A stretch of 64,000 nt of DNA from contig CAWBVU010000006.1 of NCBI GenBank assembly GCA_963792405.1, positions 372,001-436,000 of the forward strand, read 5' to 3'. Position numbers and translations under genes: made by a program. The notes below the pieces were generated by a model. That model saw nothing but the letters and a program-made list of their open reading frames with translations. It searched no databases and had not been told where the DNA came from. Shown here in pieces: positions 41,143 to 48,984 of this stretch (its first letter is position 1; each line of letters starts with the position of its first letter). Source of the stretch: SZUA-442 sp963792405 (GTDB taxonomy: Bacteria > Actinomycetota > Acidimicrobiia > Spongiisociales > UBA5794).

Positions 41143-41592
41143 TCAACCCCGATTGCGGTCAAGCTCCACCACCTTGCGCAGCCTGCGGGCATGGCGTTCC
41201 TCGCCGGAGAACCTGGCGGCGATGAACGTGTCGACGATCTCGCTCGCGGTGACGACGCCGATCACCCTGGCTCCGAGCGCAAGGACGTTCATGTCGTCGT
41301 GCTCGACGGCCTGGTGGGCGGTGTACTGGTCATGGACGACCGCACAGCGCGCACCCGTGACCTTGTTGGCGGCGATCGATGCCCCGGCTCCCGATCCGCA
41401 GACCACGATGCCGCGTTCGGCCTCGCCCCCGACCACCGCACGTGCCACCGCGGCCGCATAGTCGGGGTAGTCGACCGGCTCGGTCGAGTCCGTACCCACG
41501 TCGATGATCGTGTGCCCCGCATCCTCGAGATGTGACACGAGCATCTCTTTCAGCGGGAATCCGGCGTGGTCCGCGCCGATGACGATGCGCAC
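41143..41592 (-). CDS. rpiB: Ribose-5-phosphate isomerase B (canonical)
   Basis: A 149-residue RpiB. It begins IVIGADHAGFPLKEML and has Cys65 in GIVVCGSGAGASIAANK, the catalytic Cys of the Escherichia-type enzyme, and VEHDDMNVLALGARVIG with the His. It interconverts ribose-5-phosphate and ribulose-5-phosphate. There is no N-terminal extension, in contrast to the microcompartment paralogue at 33000. The GTG start at 41592 has GGAGGAGC about 4 nt upstream. It shares a transcript with the MutT1-like gene. Confidence 0.92.
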   Translation of the reverse strand: MRIVIGADHAGFPLKEMLVSHLEDAGHTIIDVGTDSTEPVDYPDYAAAVARAVVGGEAERGIVVCGSGAGASIAANKVTGARCAVVHDQYTAHQAVEHDDMNVLALGARVIGVVTASEIVDTFIAARFSGEERHARRLRKVVELDRNRG

Positions 41593-41667
41593 GATGCTCC
41601 TCCGGTCCGGTGGTTCATGTCCTGAGGTGGGGCAGCGTAGCCCGACCGAGGTGTACGCCCTCTGCCC

Positions 41668-41673
41668 TAGCCT
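41668..41673 (+). promoter_or_regulatory. Candidate -10 element, leaderless lipoprotein gene
   Basis: TAGCCT ends 7 nt before the ATG at 41681; no Shine-Dalgarno sequence precedes the start. Confidence 0.4.
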
Positions 41674-41680
41674 CATCGGC

Positions 41681-42202
41681 ATGCGGACGATGCTGCCGAA
41701 GTCCTCCGTCGTCCTCGCGATCGCCCTGGTCGCCGTGGCGTGCTCGTCGGGTCCATCGGCGCCCCCGACGGACCCCGTGCGGGAGGTGTGCACCGAGGCG
41801 TTCTGCCTCGACGTCCCCGCAGGGTGGGATGGGGAGGTGGCCGACACGTTCATCTCGTTCCACCACGAGCTCCTTCCGGATGGGACGTTCCTCACGGCCA
41901 ACGTGGTCGACATGGAGGCCATCGTGACCGCGGCGGGCGGCACGTGGCCCGTGCCGACCGACGAGGCAGTCACGGCGTTCTGGTCCCTCCTCGAGGACGT
42001 CGACGAGGGGGAACTGGCCCGGACCGAGCGCATGGTCGGGGGCGCTGTGCGGTCCTGGGGTCGCCACAGCACGGGGGACATGTGGTATCTCCTCGCCGCG
42101 GTCGGGGGATCGAAGGGCATCGGCGTGGAGTTGCGCGCGCCCAACGACTCATGGGAGGCGCACGCCGACGTGGTGTTCTCCTCGGTCGCTCCCGTTCCCT
42201 GA
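41681..42202 (+). CDS. Lipoprotein of unknown function
   Basis: A 173-residue protein with a lipoprotein signal (SSVVLAIALVAVACSSG) and a small mixed alpha/beta domain (EAFCLDVPAGWDGEVAD, ISFHHELLPDGTFLTANVV, WYLLAAVGGSKGIGVELRA). The arrangement resembles small actinobacterial lipoproteins of the LpqN/PsbP-like kind, but no signature residue allows an assignment. Cys in CTEAFC could form a disulfide. The start is set by the -10 box 7 nt upstream and by the lipobox. Confidence 0.7.
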   Translation: MRTMLPKSSVVLAIALVAVACSSGPSAPPTDPVREVCTEAFCLDVPAGWDGEVADTFISFHHELLPDGTFLTANVVDMEAIVTAAGGTWPVPTDEAVTAFWSLLEDVDEGELARTERMVGGAVRSWGRHSTGDMWYLLAAVGGSKGIGVELRAPNDSWEAHADVVFSSVAPVP

Positions 42203-42275
42203 TCACGGTCACCGGATCCCGGCGGATCGGATCGGGTGCCACCGCCCAAAGACGCCCCATAGGGGCCGGTCGACG

Positions 42276-42281
42276 TAACCT
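42276..42281 (+). promoter_or_regulatory. Candidate -10 element for murA
   Basis: TAACCT ends 7 nt before the murA ATG at 42289, again with no Shine-Dalgarno sequence. Confidence 0.4.
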
Positions 42282-42288
42282 CCCGTGG

Positions 42289-43542
42289 ATGTCCGACTCG
42301 ATCGTGGTTCGTGGTGGCCGGTCGCTCCACGGTTCGGTACCGATCCTTGGCGCCAAGAACGCCGTGCTCAAGCACATGGTGGCCTCGTTGCTCGCGCCCG
42401 GCGTCCACACGATCGAGAACGTGCCCGGCATCCTCGACGTGCGCATCATGGGCGACGTCATCGAGCACGTCGGGGCGTCGTGCAGGCTCGACGGCACCAC
42501 CCTCGTCATCGACGTACCGGAGGATCCGAACCCCGAGGCACCCCTCGACCTCGTCCGTCAGATGCGAGCGTCGATCCTCGTTCTCGGCGCCCTGCTCGCC
42601 CGTACCGGCGAGGCGCGGGTCGCCCTCCCCGGTGGCGACGACTTCGGCTCCCGCCCGATCGACCTCCACGTCCGCGGCCTCGAGGCCATGGGTGCCGAGT
42701 TCGCGCTCCGGCACGGGGTCCTCCACGCCTCCGCGCCCGATGGGCTCCACGGCACCGAGGTGTTCCTCGAGATCCCATCCGTCGGCGCCACGGAGAACCT
42801 CCTGCTGGCCGCCGTGCTCGCCGATGGCACCACGGTCATCGGCAACGCAGCCCGCGAACCGGAACTCGCCGACCTCGCCGAGTACCTCCAGAAGATGGGG
42901 GCGAAGATCGACGGAGCGGGCACGTCCACCATCGAGGTCCACGGGGTTCCGCAGCTCTCGCCTGCGACCCATCGCACCGTCCCCGATCGCCTCGAAGCGG
43001 GGACGTACCTCGTCGCAGCGGCGATGACCCGAGGCACCGTCACCGTGACGGGTTGCCGACCGGAGCACCTGCGGATGGAGCTCTCGAAGCTCGAGGCCAC
43101 GGGGTGCGAGATCGAGATCGGCGAGTCGACCGTGACCGTGACGGGGCCGGATCGGCCGACCGCGGTCGATGTCGCCACGCTCCCGTTCCCCGGCTTCCAC
43201 ACCGACATGCATCCACAGATGGTCGCGTACCTGTCCGTTGCGAACGGCACGTCACTCGTCACCGAGAACATCTACTCGGGCAGGTTCCGGTACCTGGGTG
43301 AGCTGAACCGGATGGGGGCCGAGATCAACGCGGACGGCCAGCACGTCGTGATCCGCGGGGTCGAGGACCTGTCGGGGTGCGAGGTCGACGGATGCGACAT
43401 CCGTGCCGCCGCCGCCCTCACGATTGCGGGCTTGCGGGCCGACGGGGAGACCGTCATCACGAACGCCAGTCATGTCGACCGCGGATACGACGGGTTCGTC
43501 GCGAAGCTGGCGTCGCTCGGTGCCGACATCGCACGGTCATGA
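42289..43542 (+). CDS. murA: UDP-N-acetylglucosamine 1-carboxyvinyltransferase
   Basis: A 417-residue MurA, the first committed enzyme of peptidoglycan synthesis (enolpyruvyl transfer to UDP-GlcNAc). GAKNAVLKHMVASLL carries the catalytic Lys and Asn; SILVLGALLAR and FHTDMHPQMVAYLSVA are further family marks. In the active loop, LPGGDDFGSRPIDLH, Asp117 takes the place of the Cys that fosfomycin alkylates, as in mycobacterial MurA, so intrinsic fosfomycin insensitivity is predicted. It overlaps the downstream SpoIID gene by 4 bp (ATGA). Confidence 0.95.
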   Translation: MSDSIVVRGGRSLHGSVPILGAKNAVLKHMVASLLAPGVHTIENVPGILDVRIMGDVIEHVGASCRLDGTTLVIDVPEDPNPEAPLDLVRQMRASILVLGALLARTGEARVALPGGDDFGSRPIDLHVRGLEAMGAEFALRHGVLHASAPDGLHGTEVFLEIPSVGATENLLLAAVLADGTTVIGNAAREPELADLAEYLQKMGAKIDGAGTSTIEVHGVPQLSPATHRTVPDRLEAGTYLVAAAMTRGTVTVTGCRPEHLRMELSKLEATGCEIEIGESTVTVTGPDRPTAVDVATLPFPGFHTDMHPQMVAYLSVANGTSLVTENIYSGRFRYLGELNRMGAEINADGQHVVIRGVEDLSGCEVDGCDIRAAAALTIAGLRADGETVITNASHVDRGYDGFVAKLASLGADIARS

Positions 43543-44885
43543 CACGCGGCGCGTGGCGGTCCGCCGTGCTCGCCCTCGCTGTCACCCTGACGGCGACGCT
43601 GGCGACGAGTCCTGCGCATGCGGCCACTCCGGACCAGGCTCCGGTCGTCACCGTCGAGCTCCGGGGGGACGACACGACCAGGTTCGTCGTCGACGGTCGG
43701 CGATACGCCGGCCCTGTGGTCTTCACCCGCCTGGCCGACGGCATCACCCTCACGGAGCGGGTGTCGATCGAGCAGTACCTCGAGGGCATCGCGGAGATGC
43801 CGTTCTCATGGGAGGTGGAGGCGCTCGCGGCCCAAGCCGTCGCCGCGAGGACCTACCTGACCCGCACCCTCCTGGGCGGGCGGCGAGGCGACGCTGCGGC
43901 CCACGCCTACGACATCTGTGCGACGAGCCGATGCCAGGTGTATCGAGGCGTGCAGTACGTCGAGGGCGAGGGCGGTGATCGTTGGCGGCGCGCCGTGAAC
44001 GCCACAGAGGACGAGCTCGTCCTCTACGGGGGTCGACCGATCGAGGCGGTGTACACCTCGATGGTCGGCACGCGATCGAGGGCCAACCAGGACGTGTGGC
44101 CGTCGGATCCCGTGCCCTACCTCCAGCCCGTCGACTCACCGGAGGCGGGGAGGGCACCCTTCGCGCGGTGGGCGATCGAGGTCTCGGCTGCGCAGTTCGT
44201 CGAGATCCTGCGCGCCGACGGACTCGAGGTCGGAGGTGCACTCGTCGACATCGTCGTGGACGATCCTCCCGAGGGGGAGGGCAGGACCACGCTCACGATC
44301 ATCACGGAGGGAGGGACCGACTCGATCCTCGCCCCGGAGATGAAGGGATCGTTCAACCGACACGGTGATGTCCTGTACCCGGGAGCCCTTCCCGCCACGA
44401 CCTCGGAGGGGCGACGGCTGCCCGAGCCATTGCCCTCCTACACCTACGACATCGAGAGGATCGAGATCCGCGAGCGTCCCGTCGATCGCTTCCTCGCGGC
44501 GGGCGATCGATCCGGGTCCGACGTCGTCCGCATCGTCGGTGAGGGGTGGGGCCACGGGGTGGGGATGAGCCAATGGGGAGCGCAGATCATGGCGGTCGAT
44601 GGGGCGACCCACGAGGAGATCCTCACCCACTACTACACGGGGACGACGGTCTCACCCGCCCCTGACCTCGTACCCGACACGGTCGTGGTGGGCCTCTCGA
44701 CGGGTGCCACCGACGTCGTCGTCGACGTCGAGGGAACGGCATCCCTGTTGGTCAACGGAATCCCGTTCACCTCGGTCGCCGCCGGCACGTGGGTGGTGCG
44801 CTCGGTGTCCGGCGCCCTGGCCCTCATCCCCGGTGATGGCGCACCCGCCGTCGCGCCGTTCGATACGAGGCCCTGGCCGAGGTAG
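43539..44885 (+). CDS. Secreted SpoIID/LytB-domain protein
   Basis: A 448-residue exported protein. Signal peptide RSAVLALAVTLTATLATSPAHA, then a SpoIID domain: ERVSIEQYLEGIAEMPFSWEVEALAAQAVAARTYL split over two parts, and near the C-terminus GEGWGHGVGMSQWGAQIMA. This is the normal order, unlike the protein at 13109. In sporulating Bacillota SpoIID trims peptidoglycan; in non-sporing actinobacteria the role is unproven, but the fused ATGA overlap with murA ties it to wall synthesis. No FG-GAP repeats are present. Confidence 0.88.
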   Translation: MTRGAWRSAVLALAVTLTATLATSPAHAATPDQAPVVTVELRGDDTTRFVVDGRRYAGPVVFTRLADGITLTERVSIEQYLEGIAEMPFSWEVEALAAQAVAARTYLTRTLLGGRRGDAAAHAYDICATSRCQVYRGVQYVEGEGGDRWRRAVNATEDELVLYGGRPIEAVYTSMVGTRSRANQDVWPSDPVPYLQPVDSPEAGRAPFARWAIEVSAAQFVEILRADGLEVGGALVDIVVDDPPEGEGRTTLTIITEGGTDSILAPEMKGSFNRHGDVLYPGALPATTSEGRRLPEPLPSYTYDIERIEIRERPVDRFLAAGDRSGSDVVRIVGEGWGHGVGMSQWGAQIMAVDGATHEEILTHYYTGTTVSPAPDLVPDTVVVGLSTGATDVVVDVEGTASLLVNGIPFTSVAAGTWVVRSVSGALALIPGDGAPAVAPFDTRPWPR

Positions 44886-44898
44886 GGCCCCGGCCGAG

Positions 44899-44918
44899 GC
44901 AGGGTCGCCGGCCTGCCA
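44899..44918. terminator. Hairpin between convergent genes
   Basis: GGCAGG (44899-44904) and CCTGCC (44913-44918) form a perfect 6-bp stem with an 8-nt loop in the 73-bp gap between the convergent SpoIID and ABC permease genes. There is no T-tract. It may act in both directions. Confidence 0.35.
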
Positions 44919-44958
44919 CATCCGGCCCCCGCGCCACGGCATGCGATCCCCTCGCCGG

Positions 44959-45696
44959 TCACTCGGTACGGAAGAAGCGGAGCGTCAACGTCGTGAAGGC
45001 CGCCGTGAGCAGGCCGACGACGAGCCAGGACAGGCCGGCGTCGAGCCCGAGCCACCCGTCCTGGAGCACCCGCACACCGTGGCGAAGCGGCGTGAGCTCC
45101 CCGATGGTCCCCATGGCACCGGAGAGGACCTCCGGAGGAGGACCGGCACCGCCGATCATGAGCAGCACGAACCAGACCAGGACGCCGAGGGCCTGGGCCG
45201 CCCGCGCCGTGGGCAGCACCGCCCCGAGCAGGACGCCGAGGGACGCGAACATCAGCGCCGAAGCGACGAACCCGAGGAGGACGAGACCGGGGCGGTCCGG
45301 ACCTGCGACCTCGTGGACCGGCATCGCGACGGCCACGAGCACGACGCCCGAGACGGTCGCGATCACGAATGTCGTGACGACGGACGCACCGACGATCACC
45401 CATGCGGGCAGCGAGGACGCCACATACCGCTTCAGCACCCCCCTGTCGCGGTTGCCCGCCAGATGGGCGGGAAGGCTGATCAGCCCCACGGAGGCCGTGA
45501 CCAGTGCGATGTAGGCCGGGACGTAGTAGTCCATCGCCCCGACCCCTCTGTAGACGTCCACCTCCGCGTCGTTGCCGAACACGCCCCCCATGACGAACAG
45601 CACGAGGAGGGGGAGGGCGAGCGCGAACAGGACGGTGAGCGGCTCGCGCATGAAGAGCTTGAGCTCGAGCCACGACAGCCTCGCGAGGAGCCTCAC
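44959..45696 (-). CDS. ABC-2 type transporter permease
   Basis: A 245-residue permease with six hydrophobic segments, starting with a basic cytoplasmic stretch. DRGVLKRYVASSLPAWVIVGA after helix 2 is the usual ABC-2 coupling region, and PPPEVLSGAMGTIGELTPLRHGV before the last helix is typical of DrrB-like daunorubicin-type exporters. The start overlaps the ATPase stop by 4 bp. The substrate could be a drug or lipid. Confidence 0.85.
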   Translation of the reverse strand: MRLLARLSWLELKLFMREPLTVLFALALPLLVLFVMGGVFGNDAEVDVYRGVGAMDYYVPAYIALVTASVGLISLPAHLAGNRDRGVLKRYVASSLPAWVIVGASVVTTFVIATVSGVVLVAVAMPVHEVAGPDRPGLVLLGFVASALMFASLGVLLGAVLPTARAAQALGVLVWFVLLMIGGAGPPPEVLSGAMGTIGELTPLRHGVRVLQDGWLGLDAGLSWLVVGLLTAAFTTLTLRFFRTE

Positions 45697-46613
45697 GTGG
45701 AGGGCTCCCCGCCGTCGGTCAGCGCCAGGAACACGTCCTCGAGGGTCGGGCGGTCAGCGCGCAGGTCCATCGGTTCAATGCCGTGTCCGACGAGGGCCGC
45801 ACCGACGTGGGCGAGGACGGGGCCATCGCCCCGCACCTCGTACCGGAGGCCATCGGTGTCCACCGCGGTGACATGCGGAACGGCATCGAGCCACGGAAGG
45901 GGGTCCCCGGCGTGGGTGAACCGCACGCGAACGCCGCCGCCGAACTCGTCGACGAGCGCACCCGGGGTCCCGGCTGCGACGACCAATCCGTGATCGATCA
46001 CCACCAGCCGGTCGCACAGCCGTTCGGCCTCATCCATGAAGTGCGTGACGAGGACGACGGTCGTGCCCCTGTCCCGCACGCGTCGTATGAGGTCCCAGGC
46101 GACCCTGCGGGACGCCGGGTCGAGTCCCGTCGTCATCTCATCGAGGAACACGACATCAGGCTCGTTCGCAAGCGCCAGTGCGACGAACAAGCGCTGCTGT
46201 TGGCCTCCGGAGAGGTTGGCGAAGCGGGTGTTCGCCTTGTCGACGAGCCCCCAGTCCGAAAGGAGGGTGGCCACGTCCGGTCCACGCTCGCTCATGGACC
46301 CGATCAGGTCGAGCGCCTCCCACACCTTCATCCGCTCCGGCAGCGCGGACTCCTGGAGCTGCGAGCCCACCCTCCGCCGGAGGTCCCGGGCATGGCGGCG
46401 CGGGTCGTATCCCAACACGGACACCGTTCCCCCATCGGCGTGGCGGAGTCCCTGGAGGCACTCGACGGTGGTCGTCTTCCCTGCCCCATTGGGGCCGAGG
46501 ATCCCGAAGATCTCGCCCCTCCCCACCGCGAACGAGACGTCGGACACGGCGGTGACACCGCCGTAGGCCTTCCTGAGGTGCTCGACGGACACGACCGCGT
46601 CGGTGGTGGTCAC
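45693..46613 (-). CDS. ABC transporter ATP-binding protein (DrrA-like)
   Basis: A 306-residue ATPase: Walker A GPNGAGKTT, Q-loop SQLQESALPERMKVWEAL, signature LSGGQQQR, Walker B DVVFLDEMTTGLDP, and VTHFMDEAERLCDR. The C-terminal extension ending EDVFLALTDGG is as in DrrA-type multidrug exporters. It works with the overlapping permease. The GTG at 46613 is preferred to 46619 because TAGGAT (complement of 46620-46625) lies 6 nt upstream of it and directly touches the other. Confidence 0.88.
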   Translation of the reverse strand: MTTTDAVVSVEHLRKAYGGVTAVSDVSFAVGRGEIFGILGPNGAGKTTTVECLQGLRHADGGTVSVLGYDPRRHARDLRRRVGSQLQESALPERMKVWEALDLIGSMSERGPDVATLLSDWGLVDKANTRFANLSGGQQQRLFVALALANEPDVVFLDEMTTGLDPASRRVAWDLIRRVRDRGTTVVLVTHFMDEAERLCDRLVVIDHGLVVAAGTPGALVDEFGGGVRVRFTHAGDPLPWLDAVPHVTAVDTDGLRYEVRGDGPVLAHVGAALVGHGIEPMDLRADRPTLEDVFLALTDGGEPST

Positions 46614-46763
46614 CCGCACATCCTACGCGGCGCCGCGGCTGCCGAGCCGACGGCGTCGTGACCTCACGGAAGCATTCCTCCTACGACGATGTTGCAAAAG
46701 AGCCGGGCACGTGGGGGTACCATGTGCGCACGGGAGAAGAGCCGTCAGGAGCACGGGACAGGG
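46614..46763. promoter_or_regulatory. Divergent region, ABC exporter and NifU-like gene
   Basis: About 150 bp. The minus strand has TAGGAT for the exporter. On the plus strand TACCAT (46718-46723) lies about 40 nt before the ATG at 46764, so that gene has a 5' leader containing GTCAGGAGC. An ATG at 46722 in the same frame lies within the -10 box. Confidence 0.35.
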
Positions 46764-47051
46764 ATGGACGGAAGCATCATCGAAATCGCATTGCCCTCGG
46801 ATGCGCCGAAGAGCGGCGAGTCCTCGGTCGACCGCGAGCAGCTCGAGACGACGCTGGAGTACATCCGGCCCGCTCTGCAGGCCGACGGCGGCGACATGAT
46901 CCTCCTCGGCGTCGATGGCGGGACGGTCAACCTCCAGCTGGTCGGTGCCTGCGGCGGCTGCCCGATCTCCGAGACGACCGTGACCGCGGGCATCGAGCGC
47001 ATCCTCCGCGATCGGGTGCCGGGCGTCACCCACGTCGTCGCCACGGGCTGA
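46764..47051 (+). CDS. NifU-like iron-sulfur scaffold domain protein
   Basis: A 95-residue protein consisting of a NifU C-terminal (Nfu) domain: LEYIRPALQADGGDMILLGVDGGTVNLQL and the cluster-binding pair in GACGGCPISE. Nfu proteins carry [4Fe-4S] clusters to target enzymes; the ferredoxin oxidoreductase in this window would be one type of client. The ATG at 46764 gives the family length. Longer in-frame starts (46722, 46689) would add an unconserved basic stretch. Confidence 0.82.
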   Translation: MDGSIIEIALPSDAPKSGESSVDREQLETTLEYIRPALQADGGDMILLGVDGGTVNLQLVGACGGCPISETTVTAGIERILRDRVPGVTHVVATG

Positions 47052-47154
47052 CCACGCGGCGTGCGAACCCCTGCCCGCATCCCGGGGCCCCCTCCGGCGC
47101 GTGCGTCCCATCGTGTGCCCCCGGGTGAGCCACCTCCCCGGATTCGGATGCGCC

Positions 47155-47160
47155 TACGAT
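47155..47160 (+). promoter_or_regulatory. Candidate -10 element for meaB
   Basis: TACGAT ends 7 nt before the GTG at 47168 without a Shine-Dalgarno sequence. Confidence 0.4.
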
Positions 47161-47167
47161 CACCGAG

Positions 47168-48094
47168 GTGACCACCGATGACCTCCTCGTCCAGGCCAGG
47201 GCCGGCGACATCCGATCCGTCGCCCGTCTGCTGAGCCAGGTCGAGGATCGGACCGTGATCGGAAGGGAGGCGTTCGCCGCGCTCTTCCCGAGCGCCGGGA
47301 ACGCATGGGCGACCGGCATCACCGGTGCCCCGGGTGCAGGCAAGTCCACACTGGTGTCGGCGCTCATCCCACGTCTGGTACCGACCGAGGGTCGGCTGGC
47401 CGTGGTCGCGGTCGACCCGTCCAGCCCATTCAGTGGCGGGGCCATCCTCGGTGACCGGATCCGCATGGGGGGCCACATCGACGATTCGCGGGTGTACATC
47501 CGCTCCGTGGCCAACCGGGGTTCGCTCGGCGGCATCTCCGAGGCGACGCCGGCGATCATGGCGGTGCTCGACGCACTCGGCTTCGAGGAGTTGCTCGTCG
47601 AGACGGTCGGCGTCGGCCAATCAGAGGTGGAGGTCGCGACCGCGGCCGACACGACGGTGGTGGTCGTCAGCCCCGGCTGGGGCGATGCCATCCAGACGAG
47701 CAAGGCGGGCTTCCTCGAGGTCGCGGACGTCTTCGTCGTGAACAAGGCGGATCGTCCCGACGCCGAAGGTGCGGTGCGTGACCTCGAGGCGATGATCGCG
47801 CTCGGCCCCGGGAACGGATGGGTGCCTCCGGTCGTGGCGACCGTCGCCACGGACGGGTGGGGCGTGGCGGACCTCGCCGACGCAATCCACGCCCATCGGG
47901 ACCACCTCGAGGCGTCGGGTGAACGTACGCGACGGCGCCGCCGTCGCGCCGCTCGGGAGCTCGCCGCGGCGGTCCGCATGGCTGCGGAGGCATCGGTGGA
48001 CGAGGCGGGAGCGCCGGAGGACCTCGTTGCCCGCATCGCCGCGCACGAGGTCGACCCGTGGACCGCAGCCGACGCCCTCGTGCGCATCCGGTAG
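47168..48094 (+). CDS. meaB: MeaB-like GTPase (methylmalonyl-CoA mutase chaperone family)
   Basis: A 308-residue G3E-family GTPase. P-loop GAPGAGKSTLVSAL, VAVDPSSPFSGGAILGDRIRM and ETVGVGQSEVEVA are MeaB/ArgK signatures; NKADR gives guanine specificity. MeaB protects and reloads the B12-dependent methylmalonyl-CoA mutase. No mutase is encoded in this window, so a neighbouring-region partner must exist or the protein serves a related acyl-CoA mutase. It is followed by an enoyl-CoA hydratase. Confidence 0.88.
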   Translation: MTTDDLLVQARAGDIRSVARLLSQVEDRTVIGREAFAALFPSAGNAWATGITGAPGAGKSTLVSALIPRLVPTEGRLAVVAVDPSSPFSGGAILGDRIRMGGHIDDSRVYIRSVANRGSLGGISEATPAIMAVLDALGFEELLVETVGVGQSEVEVATAADTTVVVVSPGWGDAIQTSKAGFLEVADVFVVNKADRPDAEGAVRDLEAMIALGPGNGWVPPVVATVATDGWGVADLADAIHAHRDHLEASGERTRRRRRRAARELAAAVRMAAEASVDEAGAPEDLVARIAAHEVDPWTAADALVRIR

Positions 48095-48140
48095 CCTGCG
48101 CGTAGACCGGACACACGTTCCCGACGAAAAGGACCGCCAC

Positions 48141-48908
48141 GTGGAACTCGTCGACTACGCCGTCGATGACGCCGTTGCCGTCATCACCCTGAACCGACCC
48201 CCTGTGAATGCGCTGAACCCCGCCCTGATCGGCGACATCGACGCCGCGATCGCGCGTGCCGAGGATCCCGACGTGCGGGCCGTCGTCATCACCGGGACTC
48301 CGCACTTCGCCGCAGGCGCCGACATCACGGGCTTCCAGGCGGCCTTCGACTCCGGAGCGAAGGAGCGCCAGGCGACGGGGCTCTCGGAGGCCGTGCTGAG
48401 GCTCGAGAACCTGCACAAGCCGACCATTGCCGCGATCAGGGGATTCGCCCTCGGCGGTGGCCTCGAGCTGGCGATGGGTGCGGACTTCCGGTACCTCGCC
48501 GAGGGGGCGCGCGTCGGCCAGCCCGAGATCCTCCTCGGCATCATCCCCGGCGCAGGAGGGACCCAACGGCTCGCCCGCATCGTCGGACCGCAGCGGTGCA
48601 AGGAGATGTGCATGACCGGCCGCCACGTGAGCGCGGAGGAGGCGTCGAGGATCGGGCTCGCGGACAGGGTCGTCCCCGACGACGAGCTGTTGGACGCGGC
48701 ACTCGACGCCGCACGCGCCTTCGCCGAGGGCCCGACCGTGGCGTACGCCGCCGTCAAGCGGGCGATCGCCCGAGGCGTCGACCGACCCCTCGACGACGGG
48801 CTGGCGATCGAGGCAGAGCAGTTCGCCCGCGTCTTCCAGACCGAGGATGCGAGGATCGGCGTGCGAGCGTTCCTCGCCAAGGAGTCGCCGGAGTTCCTCG
48901 GACGGTGA
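48141..48908 (+). CDS. Enoyl-CoA hydratase/isomerase
   Basis: A 255-residue crotonase-family enzyme: ITLNRPPVNALNPALIGDI, PHFAAGADITGFQAAF (oxyanion Ala/Gly), IRGFALGGGLELAMGADF and EILLGIIPGAGGTQRL, which contains both catalytic positions, Glu in GGGLELA and Glu in QPEILLG. It probably hydrates 2-enoyl-CoA in fatty-acid or branched-chain degradation. The GTG at 48141 has AAAAGGA 7 nt upstream. Its placement after meaB suggests shared acyl-CoA metabolism. Confidence 0.88.
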   Translation: MELVDYAVDDAVAVITLNRPPVNALNPALIGDIDAAIARAEDPDVRAVVITGTPHFAAGADITGFQAAFDSGAKERQATGLSEAVLRLENLHKPTIAAIRGFALGGGLELAMGADFRYLAEGARVGQPEILLGIIPGAGGTQRLARIVGPQRCKEMCMTGRHVSAEEASRIGLADRVVPDDELLDAALDAARAFAEGPTVAYAAVKRAIARGVDRPLDDGLAIEAEQFARVFQTEDARIGVRAFLAKESPEFLGR

Positions 48909-48972
48909 CACGGCGGGGTCGCGACCGGCGCTGGACCCGGGGTCGACACCGTCCCCACGCCCTCCATCCTCC

Positions 48973-48978
48973 TACCCT
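48973..48978 (+). promoter_or_regulatory. Candidate -10 element, leaderless
   Basis: TACCCT ends 6 nt before the ATG at 48985; there is no Shine-Dalgarno sequence. Confidence 0.4.
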
Positions 48979-48984
48979 TGCCGG

